Below the pieces are notes generated by a model. It saw nothing but the letters and a program-made list of their open reading frames with translations, was not told where the DNA came from and did not search any database. The position numbers and the translations under genes are program-made. 64,000 nt of DNA from Bacteroides caccae (GTDB taxonomy: Bacteria > Bacteroidota > Bacteroidia > Bacteroidales > Bacteroidaceae), in the NCBI RefSeq assembly GCF_002222615.2, contig NZ_CP022412.2, positions 62,001 through 126,000 on the forward strand. The letters run 5' to 3'. Shown here piece by piece: positions 1 to 8,040 of this stretch (position 1 is its first letter; each line of letters opens with the position of its first letter).

Positions 1-1871
1 CAAATAATCGTACCGCAGGCATGCACACCAGTGCCACGAACGTTTCCTTCGAGCATCTTGGCATACTTGATCGTATCCCGTACCAAAGGATCGGAAGAGG
101 CTTCGGCAGCCTGCAACTCCGGGACATATTCTATCGCATTGCGGAGATTCAGTTTCTTATCGGGAATCTTATCGGGTACTAGTTTAGCCAGACGGTCGGA
201 TTCCGAGAGAGGGAGTTTCTGCACACGGGCAACGTCCTTGATAGCCAGTTTCGTAGCCATTGTGCCATACGTGATGATATGAGCCACCTTCTCTTGACCA
301 TATTTATTCGTTACCCAACGAAGTACCTCGCCACGACCGTCATCATCAAAGTCCACATCAATATCAGGTAATGAGATACGGTCCGGGTTCAGGAAACGCT
401 CGAACAGTAAGTCGTACTGGATAGGGTCGATCTTTGTGATACCCAGACAGTAGGCCACCGCCGAACCGGCAGCCGAACCACGTCCCGGACCTACCGACAC
501 TCCGAGCTCTTTGCGAGCGGCGTTGATAAAGTCCTGCACAATCAAGAAGTATCCGGGGAAACCCATCGTCTTCATGATGTACAATTCGAAGTTCATACGC
601 TCCTTCACTTCCTCCGTCAACGGTTCACCATATATTCTTTTTGCTCCGTCGAAAGCCAGTTTAGCCAGATAGTCCCCTTCAAGTTTGATACGATACAATT
701 TATCATATCCGCCCAGACGCTTGATTTTCGCCTTTCCATCTTCTTCACTCAACACCACATTGCCATGCTCATCTTGAGTGAACTCATCATAAAGGTCTTT
801 CTCCGTAAACTTCTGCCGGTATTCTTCTTCCGTTCCGAAATCCTCGGGAATGGCAAAAGTAGGCATGATAGGGGCATGGTCGATAGAATAATATTCTACT
901 TTATCGAGAAGTTCCAATGTATTACTCAACGCTTCCGGCACATCGGCAAAGAGCTCGTTCATCTCTTCTCGTGTCTTCATCCATTCCTGCTTGGTATAGA
1001 GCATACGGGTAGGATCATCCATATCCTTACCGGTACTCAAACAGATCAGACGGTCATGTGCTTCGGCATTTTCTTCATCCACGAAATGAACGTCATTTGT
1101 ACAAACCAACTTGACATTGAACTTCTTGGAATATTCCATAAGATATTTGTTCACTTTTACCTGCAAAGGGTAGCACTCGTGATTGGCCCGGGGAACAGTT
1201 GCTTTATGGCGCTGCATTTCAAGGTAAAAATCATCGCCGAACAGATTCTTATACCACTGAATAGCTTCTTCCGCTTCGGCAAACTGGTCATTGGTAATCC
1301 GCTTCGGTATCTCGCCACCGAGACAAGCGGAACAAACCATTAATCCTTCGTGATATTTTTCCAGTTCGCTGCGGTCTGTACGCGGACGCATATAATATCC
1401 GCGCGTCCATGCGTGCGATACTAATTTTATAAGGTTATGATAGCCAGTCTCATTCTTGGCTAATACAATCAAGTGATAACCGCTCTGGTCCTGTTTGCCT
1501 TCTTTCAGATCCATTGTGCGGCGGGCAACATACATTTCGCACCCAATAATCGGTTTGAACAGTTTGTTTTCCGCCTCCACTATCTTTGCTTTACAAGCTG
1601 CAACCTCCGCCTCTTTATCTTCACACTCTATGGAGCCGGCTTCAATTCCCACCAACCGTTTTTTCAGGTCCTTGATTTCACCTTTCGGACCACTATTCTT
1701 CTTATTGACGTAGTTCGTAAATTCCTTAATACCGAACATATTTCCATGATCGGTCACGGCAATACCCTTCATTCCATTCTGCATTGCTTTATCGACCAGA
1801 CGAGCGACGCTAGCCTGACCGTCCAAAAGGGAATATTGCGTATGGACGTGTAAATGAACGAAATCCTGCAT
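1..1871 (-). CDS. dnaE: DNA polymerase III alpha subunit (5' part only)
   Basis: This is the N-terminal ~623 residues of the replicative polymerase catalytic subunit; the rest lies beyond base 1. The frame opens at an ATG (complement of 1869-1871) with MQDFVHLHVHTQYSLLDG, the start of the PHP domain. The metal-ligand style HVHT and DHGN motifs of that domain are present. Further on, GPGRGSAAGS and the acidic motif PDIDVDFDDDGR match the family C polymerase palm (PolC/DnaE type), where the aspartates bind catalytic metal. The gene diverges from psd across a 160-base gap. A TATTTTTG box on the minus strand at 1924-1931 could be its -7 element, but its upstream TTG is only about 16 bases away, so that promoter call is weak. 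Identification as DnaE rather than Gram-positive PolC rests on the N-terminal PHP layout and the lack of an inserted exonuclease. Confidence 0.96.
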   Translation of the reverse strand, partial: MQDFVHLHVHTQYSLLDGQASVARLVDKAMQNGMKGIAVTDHGNMFGIKEFTNYVNKKNSGPKGEIKDLKKRLVGIEAGSIECEDKEAEVAACKAKIVEAENKLFKPIIGCEMYVARRTMDLKEGKQDQSGYHLIVLAKNETGYHNLIKLVSHAWTRGYYMRPRTDRSELEKYHEGLMVCSACLGGEIPKRITNDQFAEAEEAIQWYKNLFGDDFYLEMQRHKATVPRANHECYPLQVKVNKYLMEYSKKFNVKLVCTNDVHFVDEENAEAHDRLICLSTGKDMDDPTRMLYTKQEWMKTREEMNELFADVPEALSNTLELLDKVEYYSIDHAPIMPTFAIPEDFGTEEEYRQKFTEKDLYDEFTQDEHGNVVLSEEDGKAKIKRLGGYDKLYRIKLEGDYLAKLAFDGAKRIYGEPLTEEVKERMNFELYIMKTMGFPGYFLIVQDFINAARKELGVSVGPGRGSAAGSAVAYCLGITKIDPIQYDLLFERFLNPDRISLPDIDVDFDDDGRGEVLRWVTNKYGQEKVAHIITYGTMATKLAIKDVARVQKLPLSESDRLAKLVPDKIPDKKLNLRNAIEYVPELQAAEASSDPLVRDTIKYAKMLEGNVRGTGVHACGTII

Positions 1872-1975
1872 AATGATAAGTCTTTATTTGAAGGCATAAA
1901 ATTACTACCTCCCGCGTTATAAACAAAAATAATCCTCAAAAAGTTATCAACATTCACATTTCTATGCTGAATTAC

Positions 1976-2006
1976 TTGCTGATTTTTTAAATTAAGTATA
2001 TTTTTG
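1976..2006 (+). promoter_or_regulatory. Bacteroides-type promoter for psd-pssA
   Basis: A TTG at 1976-1978 lies 20 bases before TATTTTTG at 1999-2006. This fits the primary sigma consensus of Bacteroides (TTTG, 19-21 bases, TAnnTTTG). The psd ATG follows 25 bases downstream. Confidence 0.65.
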
Positions 2007-2031
2007 CAGACAATATCATTAAACAGCATTC

Positions 2032-2718
2032 ATGGGTCGACTAAAAAAATTAAAAAAGATACGTATTCACCGCGAAGGAACACATATATTATGGGGTAGC
2101 TTCTTGCTGCTGCTATTGATTAATGCCGCTCTTTATTGGGGGATCGATTGCAAAATACCTTTTTATGTGGTAGCAGTGGCGAGCATCGTTGTCTATCTGC
2201 TAATGGTGAACTTCTTCCGCTGTCCCATCCGCCTTTTCGGACAAGATACGGAAAAAATAGTCGTAGCCCCCGCCGACGGAAAGATTGTCGTCATTGAAGA
2301 AGTAGACGAGAATGAATATTTCCACGACCGCCGGTTAATGGTTTCTATCTTTATGAGCATCGTTAATGTGCACGCCAACTGGTATCCGGTGGATGGAACA
2401 ATCAAGAAGGTCGCCCACCACAACGGTAATTTTATGAAAGCCTGGTTGCCGAAAGCCAGCACGGAAAACGAACGTTCGACAGTCGTTATCGAAACTCCGG
2501 AAGGAGTAGAAATACTTACCCGCCAGATAGCCGGGGCTGTGGCACGCCGCATCGTCACCTATGCTGAAGTAGGCGAAGAATGTTATATTGACGAGCACAT
2601 GGGATTCATCAAATTCGGTTCCCGTGTGGATGTATATTTGCCCCTTGGTACAGAAGTTTGTGTCAGTATGGGACAGTTAACGACCGGTAACCAGACGGTT
2701 ATCGCCAAACTTAAATAA
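2032..2718 (+). CDS. psd: Phosphatidylserine decarboxylase proenzyme
   Basis: It makes phosphatidylethanolamine from phosphatidylserine at the inner membrane. The 228-residue size fits the short bacterial class of this family. Two hydrophobic segments near residues 18-36 and 43-60 anchor the protein. APADG (79-83) and VNVHANWYP (112-120, with His114) match conserved family blocks. GFIKFGSR holds the Gly196-Ser197 pair where self-cleavage would turn the serine into the pyruvoyl cofactor. The next gene, pssA, starts 10 bases downstream and makes the substrate, so the two steps appear co-transcribed. The ATG start is preceded by a good Bacteroides promoter. Confidence 0.95.
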   Translation: MGRLKKLKKIRIHREGTHILWGSFLLLLLINAALYWGIDCKIPFYVVAVASIVVYLLMVNFFRCPIRLFGQDTEKIVVAPADGKIVVIEEVDENEYFHDRRLMVSIFMSIVNVHANWYPVDGTIKKVAHHNGNFMKAWLPKASTENERSTVVIETPEGVEILTRQIAGAVARRIVTYAEVGEECYIDEHMGFIKFGSRVDVYLPLGTEVCVSMGQLTTGNQTVIAKLK

Positions 2719-2728
2719 TTCGGTCGCA

Positions 2729-3436
2729 ATGACAAACGTTATTAAAAATAATATTCCCAATACAGTAACCTGCCTGAACCTTTTCTCCGGTTGTATCGCC
2801 TGCGTTATGGCTTTTGAAGCCAAATATGAGCTGGCATTACTTTTCATCGTTTTAAGCTCTATCTTCGATTTCTTCGACGGACTGCTGGCACGTGCACTCA
2901 ACGCTCACTCAATCATCGGAAAGGATCTGGACTCATTGGCAGATGACGTCAGTTTCGGTGTCGCTCCTTCATTGATTGTCTTCTCTCTGTTCAAAGAGAT
3001 GTACTATCCGGCAACCATGGAGTTTATTGCTCCTTACCTACCCTATGCGGCATTTTTGATTTCCGTGTTCTCCGCGCTGCGCTTGGCCAAGTTCAATAAT
3101 GACACACGGCAGACAAGCTCTTTCGTAGGGCTGCCAGTTCCTGCAAATGCATTGTTTTGGGGTTCTTTAGTAGCAGGCGCACATGACTTGCTGGTCTCCG
3201 AAACCTGTCATCCTGTCTACCTTTTTATATTAGTATGTCTGTTTTCGTGGCTGTTGGTATCCGAGATACCGATGTTTTCCCTGAAATTCAAGAATCTCTC
3301 ATGGAAGGACAACAAAATAAGTTTTATATTCCTGATTATCTGCATTCCCTTCCTTGTATTTCTGGAAATTGCCAGCTTTGCAGCCATCATTGTATGGTAT
3401 ATTTTACTTTCACTTTTTACAAGAAAAATGAAATAA
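2729..3436 (+). CDS. pssA: CDP-diacylglycerol-serine O-phosphatidyltransferase
   Basis: It joins CDP-diacylglycerol and serine to give phosphatidylserine, the step before Psd. The CDP-alcohol phosphotransferase signature is complete: Asp47, Asp50-Gly51, Ala54-Arg55, Gly64, Asp68 and Asp72 at the usual spacing. Several hydrophobic segments follow, ending with two close to the C terminus, as expected for an integral membrane enzyme. Its 235 residues are normal for the Gram-positive/Bacteroidetes type. It sits 10 bases behind psd in the same operon. Confidence 0.95.
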   Translation: MTNVIKNNIPNTVTCLNLFSGCIACVMAFEAKYELALLFIVLSSIFDFFDGLLARALNAHSIIGKDLDSLADDVSFGVAPSLIVFSLFKEMYYPATMEFIAPYLPYAAFLISVFSALRLAKFNNDTRQTSSFVGLPVPANALFWGSLVAGAHDLLVSETCHPVYLFILVCLFSWLLVSEIPMFSLKFKNLSWKDNKISFIFLIICIPFLVFLEIASFAAIIVWYILLSLFTRKMK

Positions 3437-3503
3437 ACAATCTCTTGGCACGTTTGTTGTACTATGAGTTTTATCAAAGTTACAACTAAAAAATCATAGC
3501 CCG

Positions 3504-3788
3504 ATGCATATACTTTTATTTATACTCTTTTTTATTATTGCCATTATCGTATTTGGCCTCTCGATTGTAGGATTTCTGTTAAGAACAATTTTCGGGATCG
3601 GACGCCGTTCGTCATCGTCACATCACGGGAAGACCGGACAAAGCCAACAAAGCTACAATCAAGGGTCGTACAATTCTAATGATGATGAAGAGGAAATTCT
3701 GTCCGAGAATACTTCGGCAAGAAAGCACAAAAAAATATTCACCCAAGATGATGGTGAATATGTAGATTTCGAGGAAATAAAAGAATAA
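3504..3788 (+). CDS. Small membrane-anchored protein, DUF4834-like
   Basis: This 94-residue protein has one strong membrane segment at about residues 3-30, then a Ser/His/Gln-rich linker and an acidic tail (a DDEEEE-like stretch) ending in KIFTQDDGEYVDFEEIKE. The architecture resembles the DUF4834 family common in Bacteroidales, but I recognise it by general appearance only. It lies 67 bases after pssA in the same direction and may be read from the same transcript. Its stop is 3 bases from the stop of the convergent tadA. I cannot assign a function. Confidence 0.7.
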   Translation: MHILLFILFFIIAIIVFGLSIVGFLLRTIFGIGRRSSSSHHGKTGQSQQSYNQGSYNSNDDEEEILSENTSARKHKKIFTQDDGEYVDFEEIKE

Positions 3789-3791
3789 ATT

Positions 3792-4229
3792 TTATTTCCG
3801 TTTCGCCGCAAAGAATTCTCTCATAAGAGCAGCACATTCATCAGCCAATATGCCTTTTACAACAACTGTCTTAGGATGCAAAGCGTCTGCCGCATATCTC
3901 TGATATCCGCGTTTTTCATCTTCGGCACCAAACACTAGCTTTCCGGTCTGCGCCCAAGCAATGGCACCGGCACACATCACGCAAGGTTCAACAGTAACAT
4001 AGAGTGTGCATTCACTCAGATACTTACCACCAAGCACATTGGCAGCAGCAGTGATAGCCTGCATTTCGGCATGAGCCGTCACATCATTCAACGTTTCTGT
4101 GAGATTATGAGCACGTGCAATAATTCGTTCCTTACAGACAACGACTGCCCCTACCGGAACTTCTCCCCGTTCGGCAGCTTTGCCCGCCTCTATCAGGGCT
4201 TGTTTCATGAAGTAAGTATCGTCCAGCAT
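3792..4229 (-). CDS. tadA: tRNA-specific adenosine deaminase (TadA family)
   Basis: A cytidine-deaminase-fold enzyme that most likely converts A34 to inosine in tRNA-Arg(ACG). The zinc site is complete: His53-Ala54-Glu55 (TAHAEMQAI) supplies one ligand and the proton shuttle, and PCVMCAGAI supplies Cys83 and Cys86. The length of 145 residues fits TadA; a guanine deaminase would be the main alternative, but the PCxMCxGAI form and FGAEDEKRGY favour TadA. It follows a small conserved gene by 4 bases on the minus strand and is probably translated from the same message. Confidence 0.9.
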   Translation of the reverse strand: MLDDTYFMKQALIEAGKAAERGEVPVGAVVVCKERIIARAHNLTETLNDVTAHAEMQAITAAANVLGGKYLSECTLYVTVEPCVMCAGAIAWAQTGKLVFGAEDEKRGYQRYAADALHPKTVVVKGILADECAALMREFFAAKRK

Positions 4230-4233
4230 CTTC

Positions 4234-4467
4234 TTATCGTCTCATATCATGTTCTCCAAAAAGGGTCGGATAATCTTCTTCCATATTCTTGTGAATAAAC
4301 ATGAGAATCGTCTCGCGAAGCCAACGTGACTTGTTCGTTATCTTATACTTCTCAAGATAACGATCAACAATCTGTTGTTCGTCGTCGCTCAACAAAATGC
4401 TCATCCGTCGTTCCCGTTTGGTGCATTCGACGTGCATTTTCAGGCACTTTTTACTCCTTTTTCTCAT
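4234..4467 (-). CDS. Small conserved protein of unknown function
   Basis: This is a 77-residue protein rich in basic residues at its N terminus (MRKRSKK) with a C-terminal half (SDDEQQIVDRYLEKYKI, SRWLRETILMFIHKN) that could fold as two helices after a short strand. That layout resembles ribbon-helix-helix DNA-binding proteins, but this is inference. I chose the ATG at 4465-4467; a longer reading to 4542 would overlap the divergent YraN gene and begins with an unlikely hydrophobic stretch. It lies directly upstream of tadA with a 4-base gap, so it is likely the first gene of that operon. Confidence 0.6.
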   Translation of the reverse strand: MRKRSKKCLKMHVECTKRERRMSILLSDDEQQIVDRYLEKYKITNKSRWLRETILMFIHKNMEEDYPTLFGEHDMRR

Positions 4468-4534
4468 ATCTTCTGCAAAATTACTTTTACTTCTGTAAAA
4501 ACAAAGAATAAAAGCAGTAAATTTGCAAAAAAAG

Positions 4535-4900
4535 ATGGCCAAACATAATGATTTAGGGAAAGCTGGAGAAAACGCAGCAGCGGCTTATCTTGAGAAGGAA
4601 GATTATCTCATCCGCCACCGGAACTGGCGTAAAGGACATTTCGAACTGGACATTGTAGCAGCAAAAGATAATGAACTGGTGGTCGTGGAAGTAAAGACTC
4701 GCAGTAACACCGAGTTTGCTCAACCGGAAGATGCTGTGGATGTACCGAAAATAAGACGTACAGTACGTGCTGCGGATACGTACATAAAGCTATTTCAGAT
4801 TGACATTCCGGTTCGCTTCGATATCATTACGGTAGTGGGTGAAAACGGCAATTTCGAGATTGAGCATATCAAGGAAGCATTTCTTCCTCCTTTATTCTAA
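4535..4900 (+). CDS. YraN/UPF0102 family protein
   Basis: This 121-residue protein has the hallmarks of the UPF0102 (YraN) family, a small fold related to Holliday junction resolvases and restriction nucleases. GKAGENAAAAYLEKE gives the N-terminal helix with its conserved Glu. HFELDIVAAKDNELVVVEVKTRS carries the E-x-D...E-x-K pattern of a PD-(D/E)xK site. Its cellular role is not established. I chose the ATG at 4535 over an in-frame TTG at 4523. It diverges from the tadA operon, leaving only a 67-base gap for both promoters. Confidence 0.85.
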   Translation: MAKHNDLGKAGENAAAAYLEKEDYLIRHRNWRKGHFELDIVAAKDNELVVVEVKTRSNTEFAQPEDAVDVPKIRRTVRAADTYIKLFQIDIPVRFDIITVVGENGNFEIEHIKEAFLPPLF

Positions 4901-4981
4901 GAAGTTCCGAGGCTCATCACAGAAAATACAGAGTAACACGGAGTATGCAGAGTATACAGATTTATTATATAATTATTAGTT

Positions 4982-5338
4982 ATGAACGTAGAAACTGTCA
5001 GAGAATACTGCCTCAGCAAGAAAGGAGCAACTGAATCTTTCCCTTTCGATGATGTGTCACTTGTCATAAAAGTGATGAATAAGATGTTTGCCCTTATTGA
5101 TCTGGAAGGAGCAAACAGTATTGCATTAAAATGTGATCCGGAAAAAGCGATTGAACTGCGCGAACATTATGCCGGCATCGAAGGAGCTTATCATTTCAAC
5201 AAGAAATACTGGAACAGCGTCCGCTTCGACAGTGATGCAGATGATAAACTTATAAAAGAACTGATCGATCATTCTTATGATGAAGTAATCAAGAAGTTTA
5301 CTAAAAAGCTACGTACAGAATATGATGCGCTCCCCTAA
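4982..5338 (+). CDS. MmcQ/YjbR family protein
   Basis: This is a 118-residue protein with the typical MmcQ/YjbR pattern: an N-terminal VREYCLSKKGATESFPF, a central strand pair, IALKCDP, and the closing KYWNSVRFD. The fold resembles a CyaY-like or double-wing DNA-binding domain, but the function is not known. The next gene, the biotin ligase, begins inside its last codons (17-base overlap in another frame), which suggests translational coupling. Confidence 0.85.
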   Translation: MNVETVREYCLSKKGATESFPFDDVSLVIKVMNKMFALIDLEGANSIALKCDPEKAIELREHYAGIEGAYHFNKKYWNSVRFDSDADDKLIKELIDHSYDEVIKKFTKKLRTEYDALP

Positions 5339-6080
5339 ACGATTTCCGGTCCCATTGGTTCATATCAATGAAACGAACTCTACCAACAATTATTTGCAAG
5401 CTCTTTGCGCACGACAACAAACAGAAGAGTTCACCACTGTGGTTGCAGACTTTCAAACGTCCGGACGAGGACAACGTGGCAATTCGTGGGAAGCAGAACC
5501 TGATAAGAACCTTCTTTTCAGTTTTGTGATTTTTCCAGTCTTTTTGGAAGCCAGACAACAGTTCCTTATCTCTCAAATTGTATCATTAGCAATCAAGGAA
5601 GAACTGGATACTTACACCACCAATATTTCTATTAAATGGCCGAACGATATTTATTGGAAAGATAAGAAAATATGCGGAATGTTGATAGAAAATGACTTAA
5701 TGGGAAGAAATATCAGCCAAAGCATTGCAGGAGTAGGAATAAATATCAATCAGGAAGTGTTTCACAGCTCTGCTCCCAATCCCGTATCATTATTTCAGAT
5801 CACAGGAAAACAATATGATATATTCAATATATTAGAGCATATAATGCTACGTATTCAAATTTATTACGACTTACTTCAAAAAAACAATACGGCACTCATA
5901 ACCGCCCAATATGAAAGGTCGCTTTTTAGAAAAGAGGGAATGTACCGGTATAAAGACGTCAATGGCGAATTTATGGCTAATATTGTTTGTGTTGAACCTG
6001 AAGGAAGACTCATTTTAGAGGACGAAACACAAACAAAAAGAGGTTATATGTTTAAAGAAGTGGAATATTTATTGAAATAA
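5322..6080 (+). CDS. birA: Biotin-[acetyl-CoA carboxylase] ligase
   Basis: It activates biotin with ATP and attaches it to the carrier protein of acetyl-CoA carboxylase and related enzymes. The biotinyl-5'-AMP loop is present as SGRGQRGNSWEA, followed by KWPNDIYW, KICGMLIEN and GVGININQ, in the order expected for the catalytic domain. The 252 residues contain no N-terminal helix-turn-helix, so this is the monofunctional ligase without the repressor domain of E. coli BirA. It overlaps the end of the YjbR gene by 17 bases; the first of two adjacent ATGs (5322) is used here, but the second at 5325 is equally possible. Confidence 0.92.
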   Translation: MMRSPKRFPVPLVHINETNSTNNYLQALCARQQTEEFTTVVADFQTSGRGQRGNSWEAEPDKNLLFSFVIFPVFLEARQQFLISQIVSLAIKEELDTYTTNISIKWPNDIYWKDKKICGMLIENDLMGRNISQSIAGVGININQEVFHSSAPNPVSLFQITGKQYDIFNILEHIMLRIQIYYDLLQKNNTALITAQYERSLFRKEGMYRYKDVNGEFMANIVCVEPEGRLILEDETQTKRGYMFKEVEYLLK

Positions 6081-6147
6081 GTAGTCCACGAACTGATTTA
6101 AACATTATCTTTGGAACCAATGTTTTATATGAAAAACTCCCTTATTT

Positions 6148-7215
6148 ATGAAAACAAGATTAATTTTCCTGCTTCCATTATTATGGTTGCTTATTGGCTG
6201 TGAAGATTCCGAACCGGAGTCAAAACCGGATTCCACCGATCCTCCACTAATAGAATATCATTATGAACTTCCAGTTGTCTTTCATGTTCTCTATCAGAAT
6301 GAACAACAGAATATTAAAAAAGGACGAATTCAGGAGATCATAACAGACTGCAATAAATATTATCAAAATCGTTTGGGCAGTAACAGCGTAGATATGAACC
6401 TTGAATTTGTTCTCGCCACAGAAAATCCTCAAGGGGTAAAACTTGATGAGCCCGGTGTACATCCAATTCAAGTAAGCAATCCTGTGCAAGACTGTGAGGT
6501 TTTTATGACAGACAAAGCTAATCTTAAATATTTGTGGGATACCGACAAATACATAAATATCATGCTTTACCCTTTCAAGCAAGATGAGAATTCTGAAGGT
6601 GTAATTTTAGGTATATCTCATTTACCATATACAATCAAGCCCGATTATCTAGAAGGACTAAATCAATTAAATGGTATTCCCAGCCACAGTTCGCTCAAAT
6701 ATCCTCATTGTATTTCTATTAATAATACATATATAAACAGTACACCAAGTAATGAATCTAAAAAAATATATAGTTCTACTGATATAGTGGCAACAATCGC
6801 CCATGAATTAGCCCATTATCTCGGATTATTCCATACATTCTCCGAATCGGATGATGAAGGACTTAATACATGTATGGACACAGACTATTGCGATGACACT
6901 CCAACCTATGATAGAGAAGCATATAGCAATTGGATGCAAAGTTATATCGAATCAAAGAACGGCATAAAGAACATGAGTCTTAGCGAATTTAACAAATTGT
7001 TTGAACGAAAAGACTGCGTCACTAATCTAACATCCACTCCAAACAACATAATGGACTATGATATATCTTGGGTAAACCGTTTCACTCCCAATCAACAAGA
7101 ACGTATTCGCTATGTGTTGATGCATAGTCCTCTCGTTCCCGGTCCCAAAGTAGAAAGAACAACTACTCGTACGCTATCCGGGGAACAGGAACTTCCGATG
7201 AGAATGATAAAATAG
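6148..7215 (+). CDS. Secreted zinc metalloprotease lipoprotein
   Basis: A signal peptide ends in a lipobox (LLIGC, Cys18), so the mature protein should be a lipoprotein facing the periplasm or cell surface. The metzincin signature is intact: HELAHYLGLFH with His219, Glu220, His223 and His229, and a Met-turn NNIMDY further on. The FHTF plus CDDTP context resembles pappalysin-like M43 peptidases and the zinc-dependent lipoprotein proteases known in Bacteroides, including the group that contains fragilysin-adjacent proteins. The substrate cannot be predicted. A TATCTTTG box at 6106-6113 is a possible -7 element. The gene ends at a strong bidirectional terminator shared with the convergent TPR gene. 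Confidence 0.85.
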   Translation: MKTRLIFLLPLLWLLIGCEDSEPESKPDSTDPPLIEYHYELPVVFHVLYQNEQQNIKKGRIQEIITDCNKYYQNRLGSNSVDMNLEFVLATENPQGVKLDEPGVHPIQVSNPVQDCEVFMTDKANLKYLWDTDKYINIMLYPFKQDENSEGVILGISHLPYTIKPDYLEGLNQLNGIPSHSSLKYPHCISINNTYINSTPSNESKKIYSSTDIVATIAHELAHYLGLFHTFSESDDEGLNTCMDTDYCDDTPTYDREAYSNWMQSYIESKNGIKNMSLSEFNKLFERKDCVTNLTSTPNNIMDYDISWVNRFTPNQQERIRYVLMHSPLVPGPKVERTTTRTLSGEQELPMRMIK

Positions 7216-7216
7216 C

Positions 7217-7275
7217 ATTTATAATAGAAAAAGAGGTGAACCGCTTAGCGCTTCACCTCTTTTTCTATTATAAAT
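7217..7275. terminator. Bidirectional terminator with a 24-bp stem
   Basis: A perfect 24-bp inverted repeat (7217-7240 with 7252-7275) surrounds a small inner CGC/GCG stem and loop at 7242-7250. An A-rich left arm and a T-rich right arm provide U-runs on both strands. The loop holds the stop codon of the minus-strand TPR gene, and the right arm encodes its last codons. Confidence 0.85.
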
Positions 7276-7928
7276 ATCTTGTCCAACGTCTTTTGCGCCT
7301 CCGTAGAAGGAAACCTTAAAACAACCTTCTGCAAAGAATTTCTTGCCTTTTCATATCCCGTAGCAAATAATTTCGATAATCCATCGCGGTATCGTGCGTA
7401 CTGCATCTTTGTAGGGGAAGAAATTTTCTTATAATCGGTTTCCAACTTCTTTTTCTCCTGTTCCGCCATTAGATAATAATAATTACCCAAGAAGATGTTA
7501 GCAGCTAAGTTGTCCGCATCCAGTTGCAATATCGTCTCATACATTCGCAAAGCATCCTTTTCCTGCCCACGACATACCTGCATTTCTGCACAAGATTCCA
7601 GATAAGCTACATTATTGGGAGCCTTTTGAAGTAATTCTTTATAGAACAGATAAGCTTTGTCGTAATTTCGTTTCTTTCTAAATGCAATAGCCAGCTCGTT
7701 AGCCAACTTCACACTAATCTCACTGCTCTTATCAATATTTGTCCAATAATACATTTCCGTACGATCTATATTCAAGCTAATCGTTTGACGGAAATAGCTC
7801 ATAGCCTGCCCTTGCTGCCCGGCTTCAATAGCGGCAGACACTTTCTGCAACATCTCATCAACCGACTGTGCATTCAGCATCAGCGGCAATGAAAACAGAG
7901 ACAAAAAAAATATAGTTAAGGTTCTCAT
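7245..7928 (-). CDS. Secreted TPR-repeat protein
   Basis: This 227-residue protein begins with a signal peptide (MRTLTIFFLSLFSLPLMLNA, then QS). TPR-like helical pairs follow: NYDKAYLFYKELLQKAPNNVAYLE and EKDALRMYETILQLDADNLAANIFLG, plus a last degenerate repeat near residue 190. Such proteins serve as scaffolds in the periplasm; no specific partner is suggested here. Its last 20 or so codons form one arm of the terminator shared with the metalloprotease gene. The promoter is likely the TATCTTTG box on the minus strand at 7962-7969. Confidence 0.8.
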   Translation of the reverse strand: MRTLTIFFLSLFSLPLMLNAQSVDEMLQKVSAAIEAGQQGQAMSYFRQTISLNIDRTEMYYWTNIDKSSEISVKLANELAIAFRKKRNYDKAYLFYKELLQKAPNNVAYLESCAEMQVCRGQEKDALRMYETILQLDADNLAANIFLGNYYYLMAEQEKKKLETDYKKISSPTKMQYARYRDGLSKLFATGYEKARNSLQKVVLRFPSTEAQKTLDKIFIIEKEVKR

Positions 7929-7961
7929 AATCCGTTACATTGCTATTTAGTTCGTGACACA

Positions 7962-7969
7962 CAAAGATA
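7962..7969 (-). promoter_or_regulatory. -7 box for the TPR gene
   Basis: The complement reads TATCTTTG, the preferred Bacteroides -7 element, 34 bases before the TPR start codon. It is back to back with the MATE promoter box at 7990-7997, so the two divergent promoters overlap. Confidence 0.55.
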
Positions 7970-7989
7970 CAACAAAAAAATAAAAAACG

Positions 7990-7997
7990 TACCTTTG
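7990..7997 (+). promoter_or_regulatory. -7 box for the MATE gene
   Basis: TACCTTTG matches TAnnTTTG and lies 43 bases before the MATE start. No clear TTG lies 19-21 bases upstream, where the sequence is A-rich. Confidence 0.5.
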
Positions 7998-8040
7998 TTC
8001 ACAAAAAGAACAATCATTTAGATAAAAGTGTTTCTACAAG

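Noticed and set aside
4921..4965. CAGAGTAACACGGAGTATGCAG-like short repeats between the YraN and YjbR genes
   Set aside because: The units are degenerate and only two or three in number. They are a purine-rich spacer without further support as a defined element.
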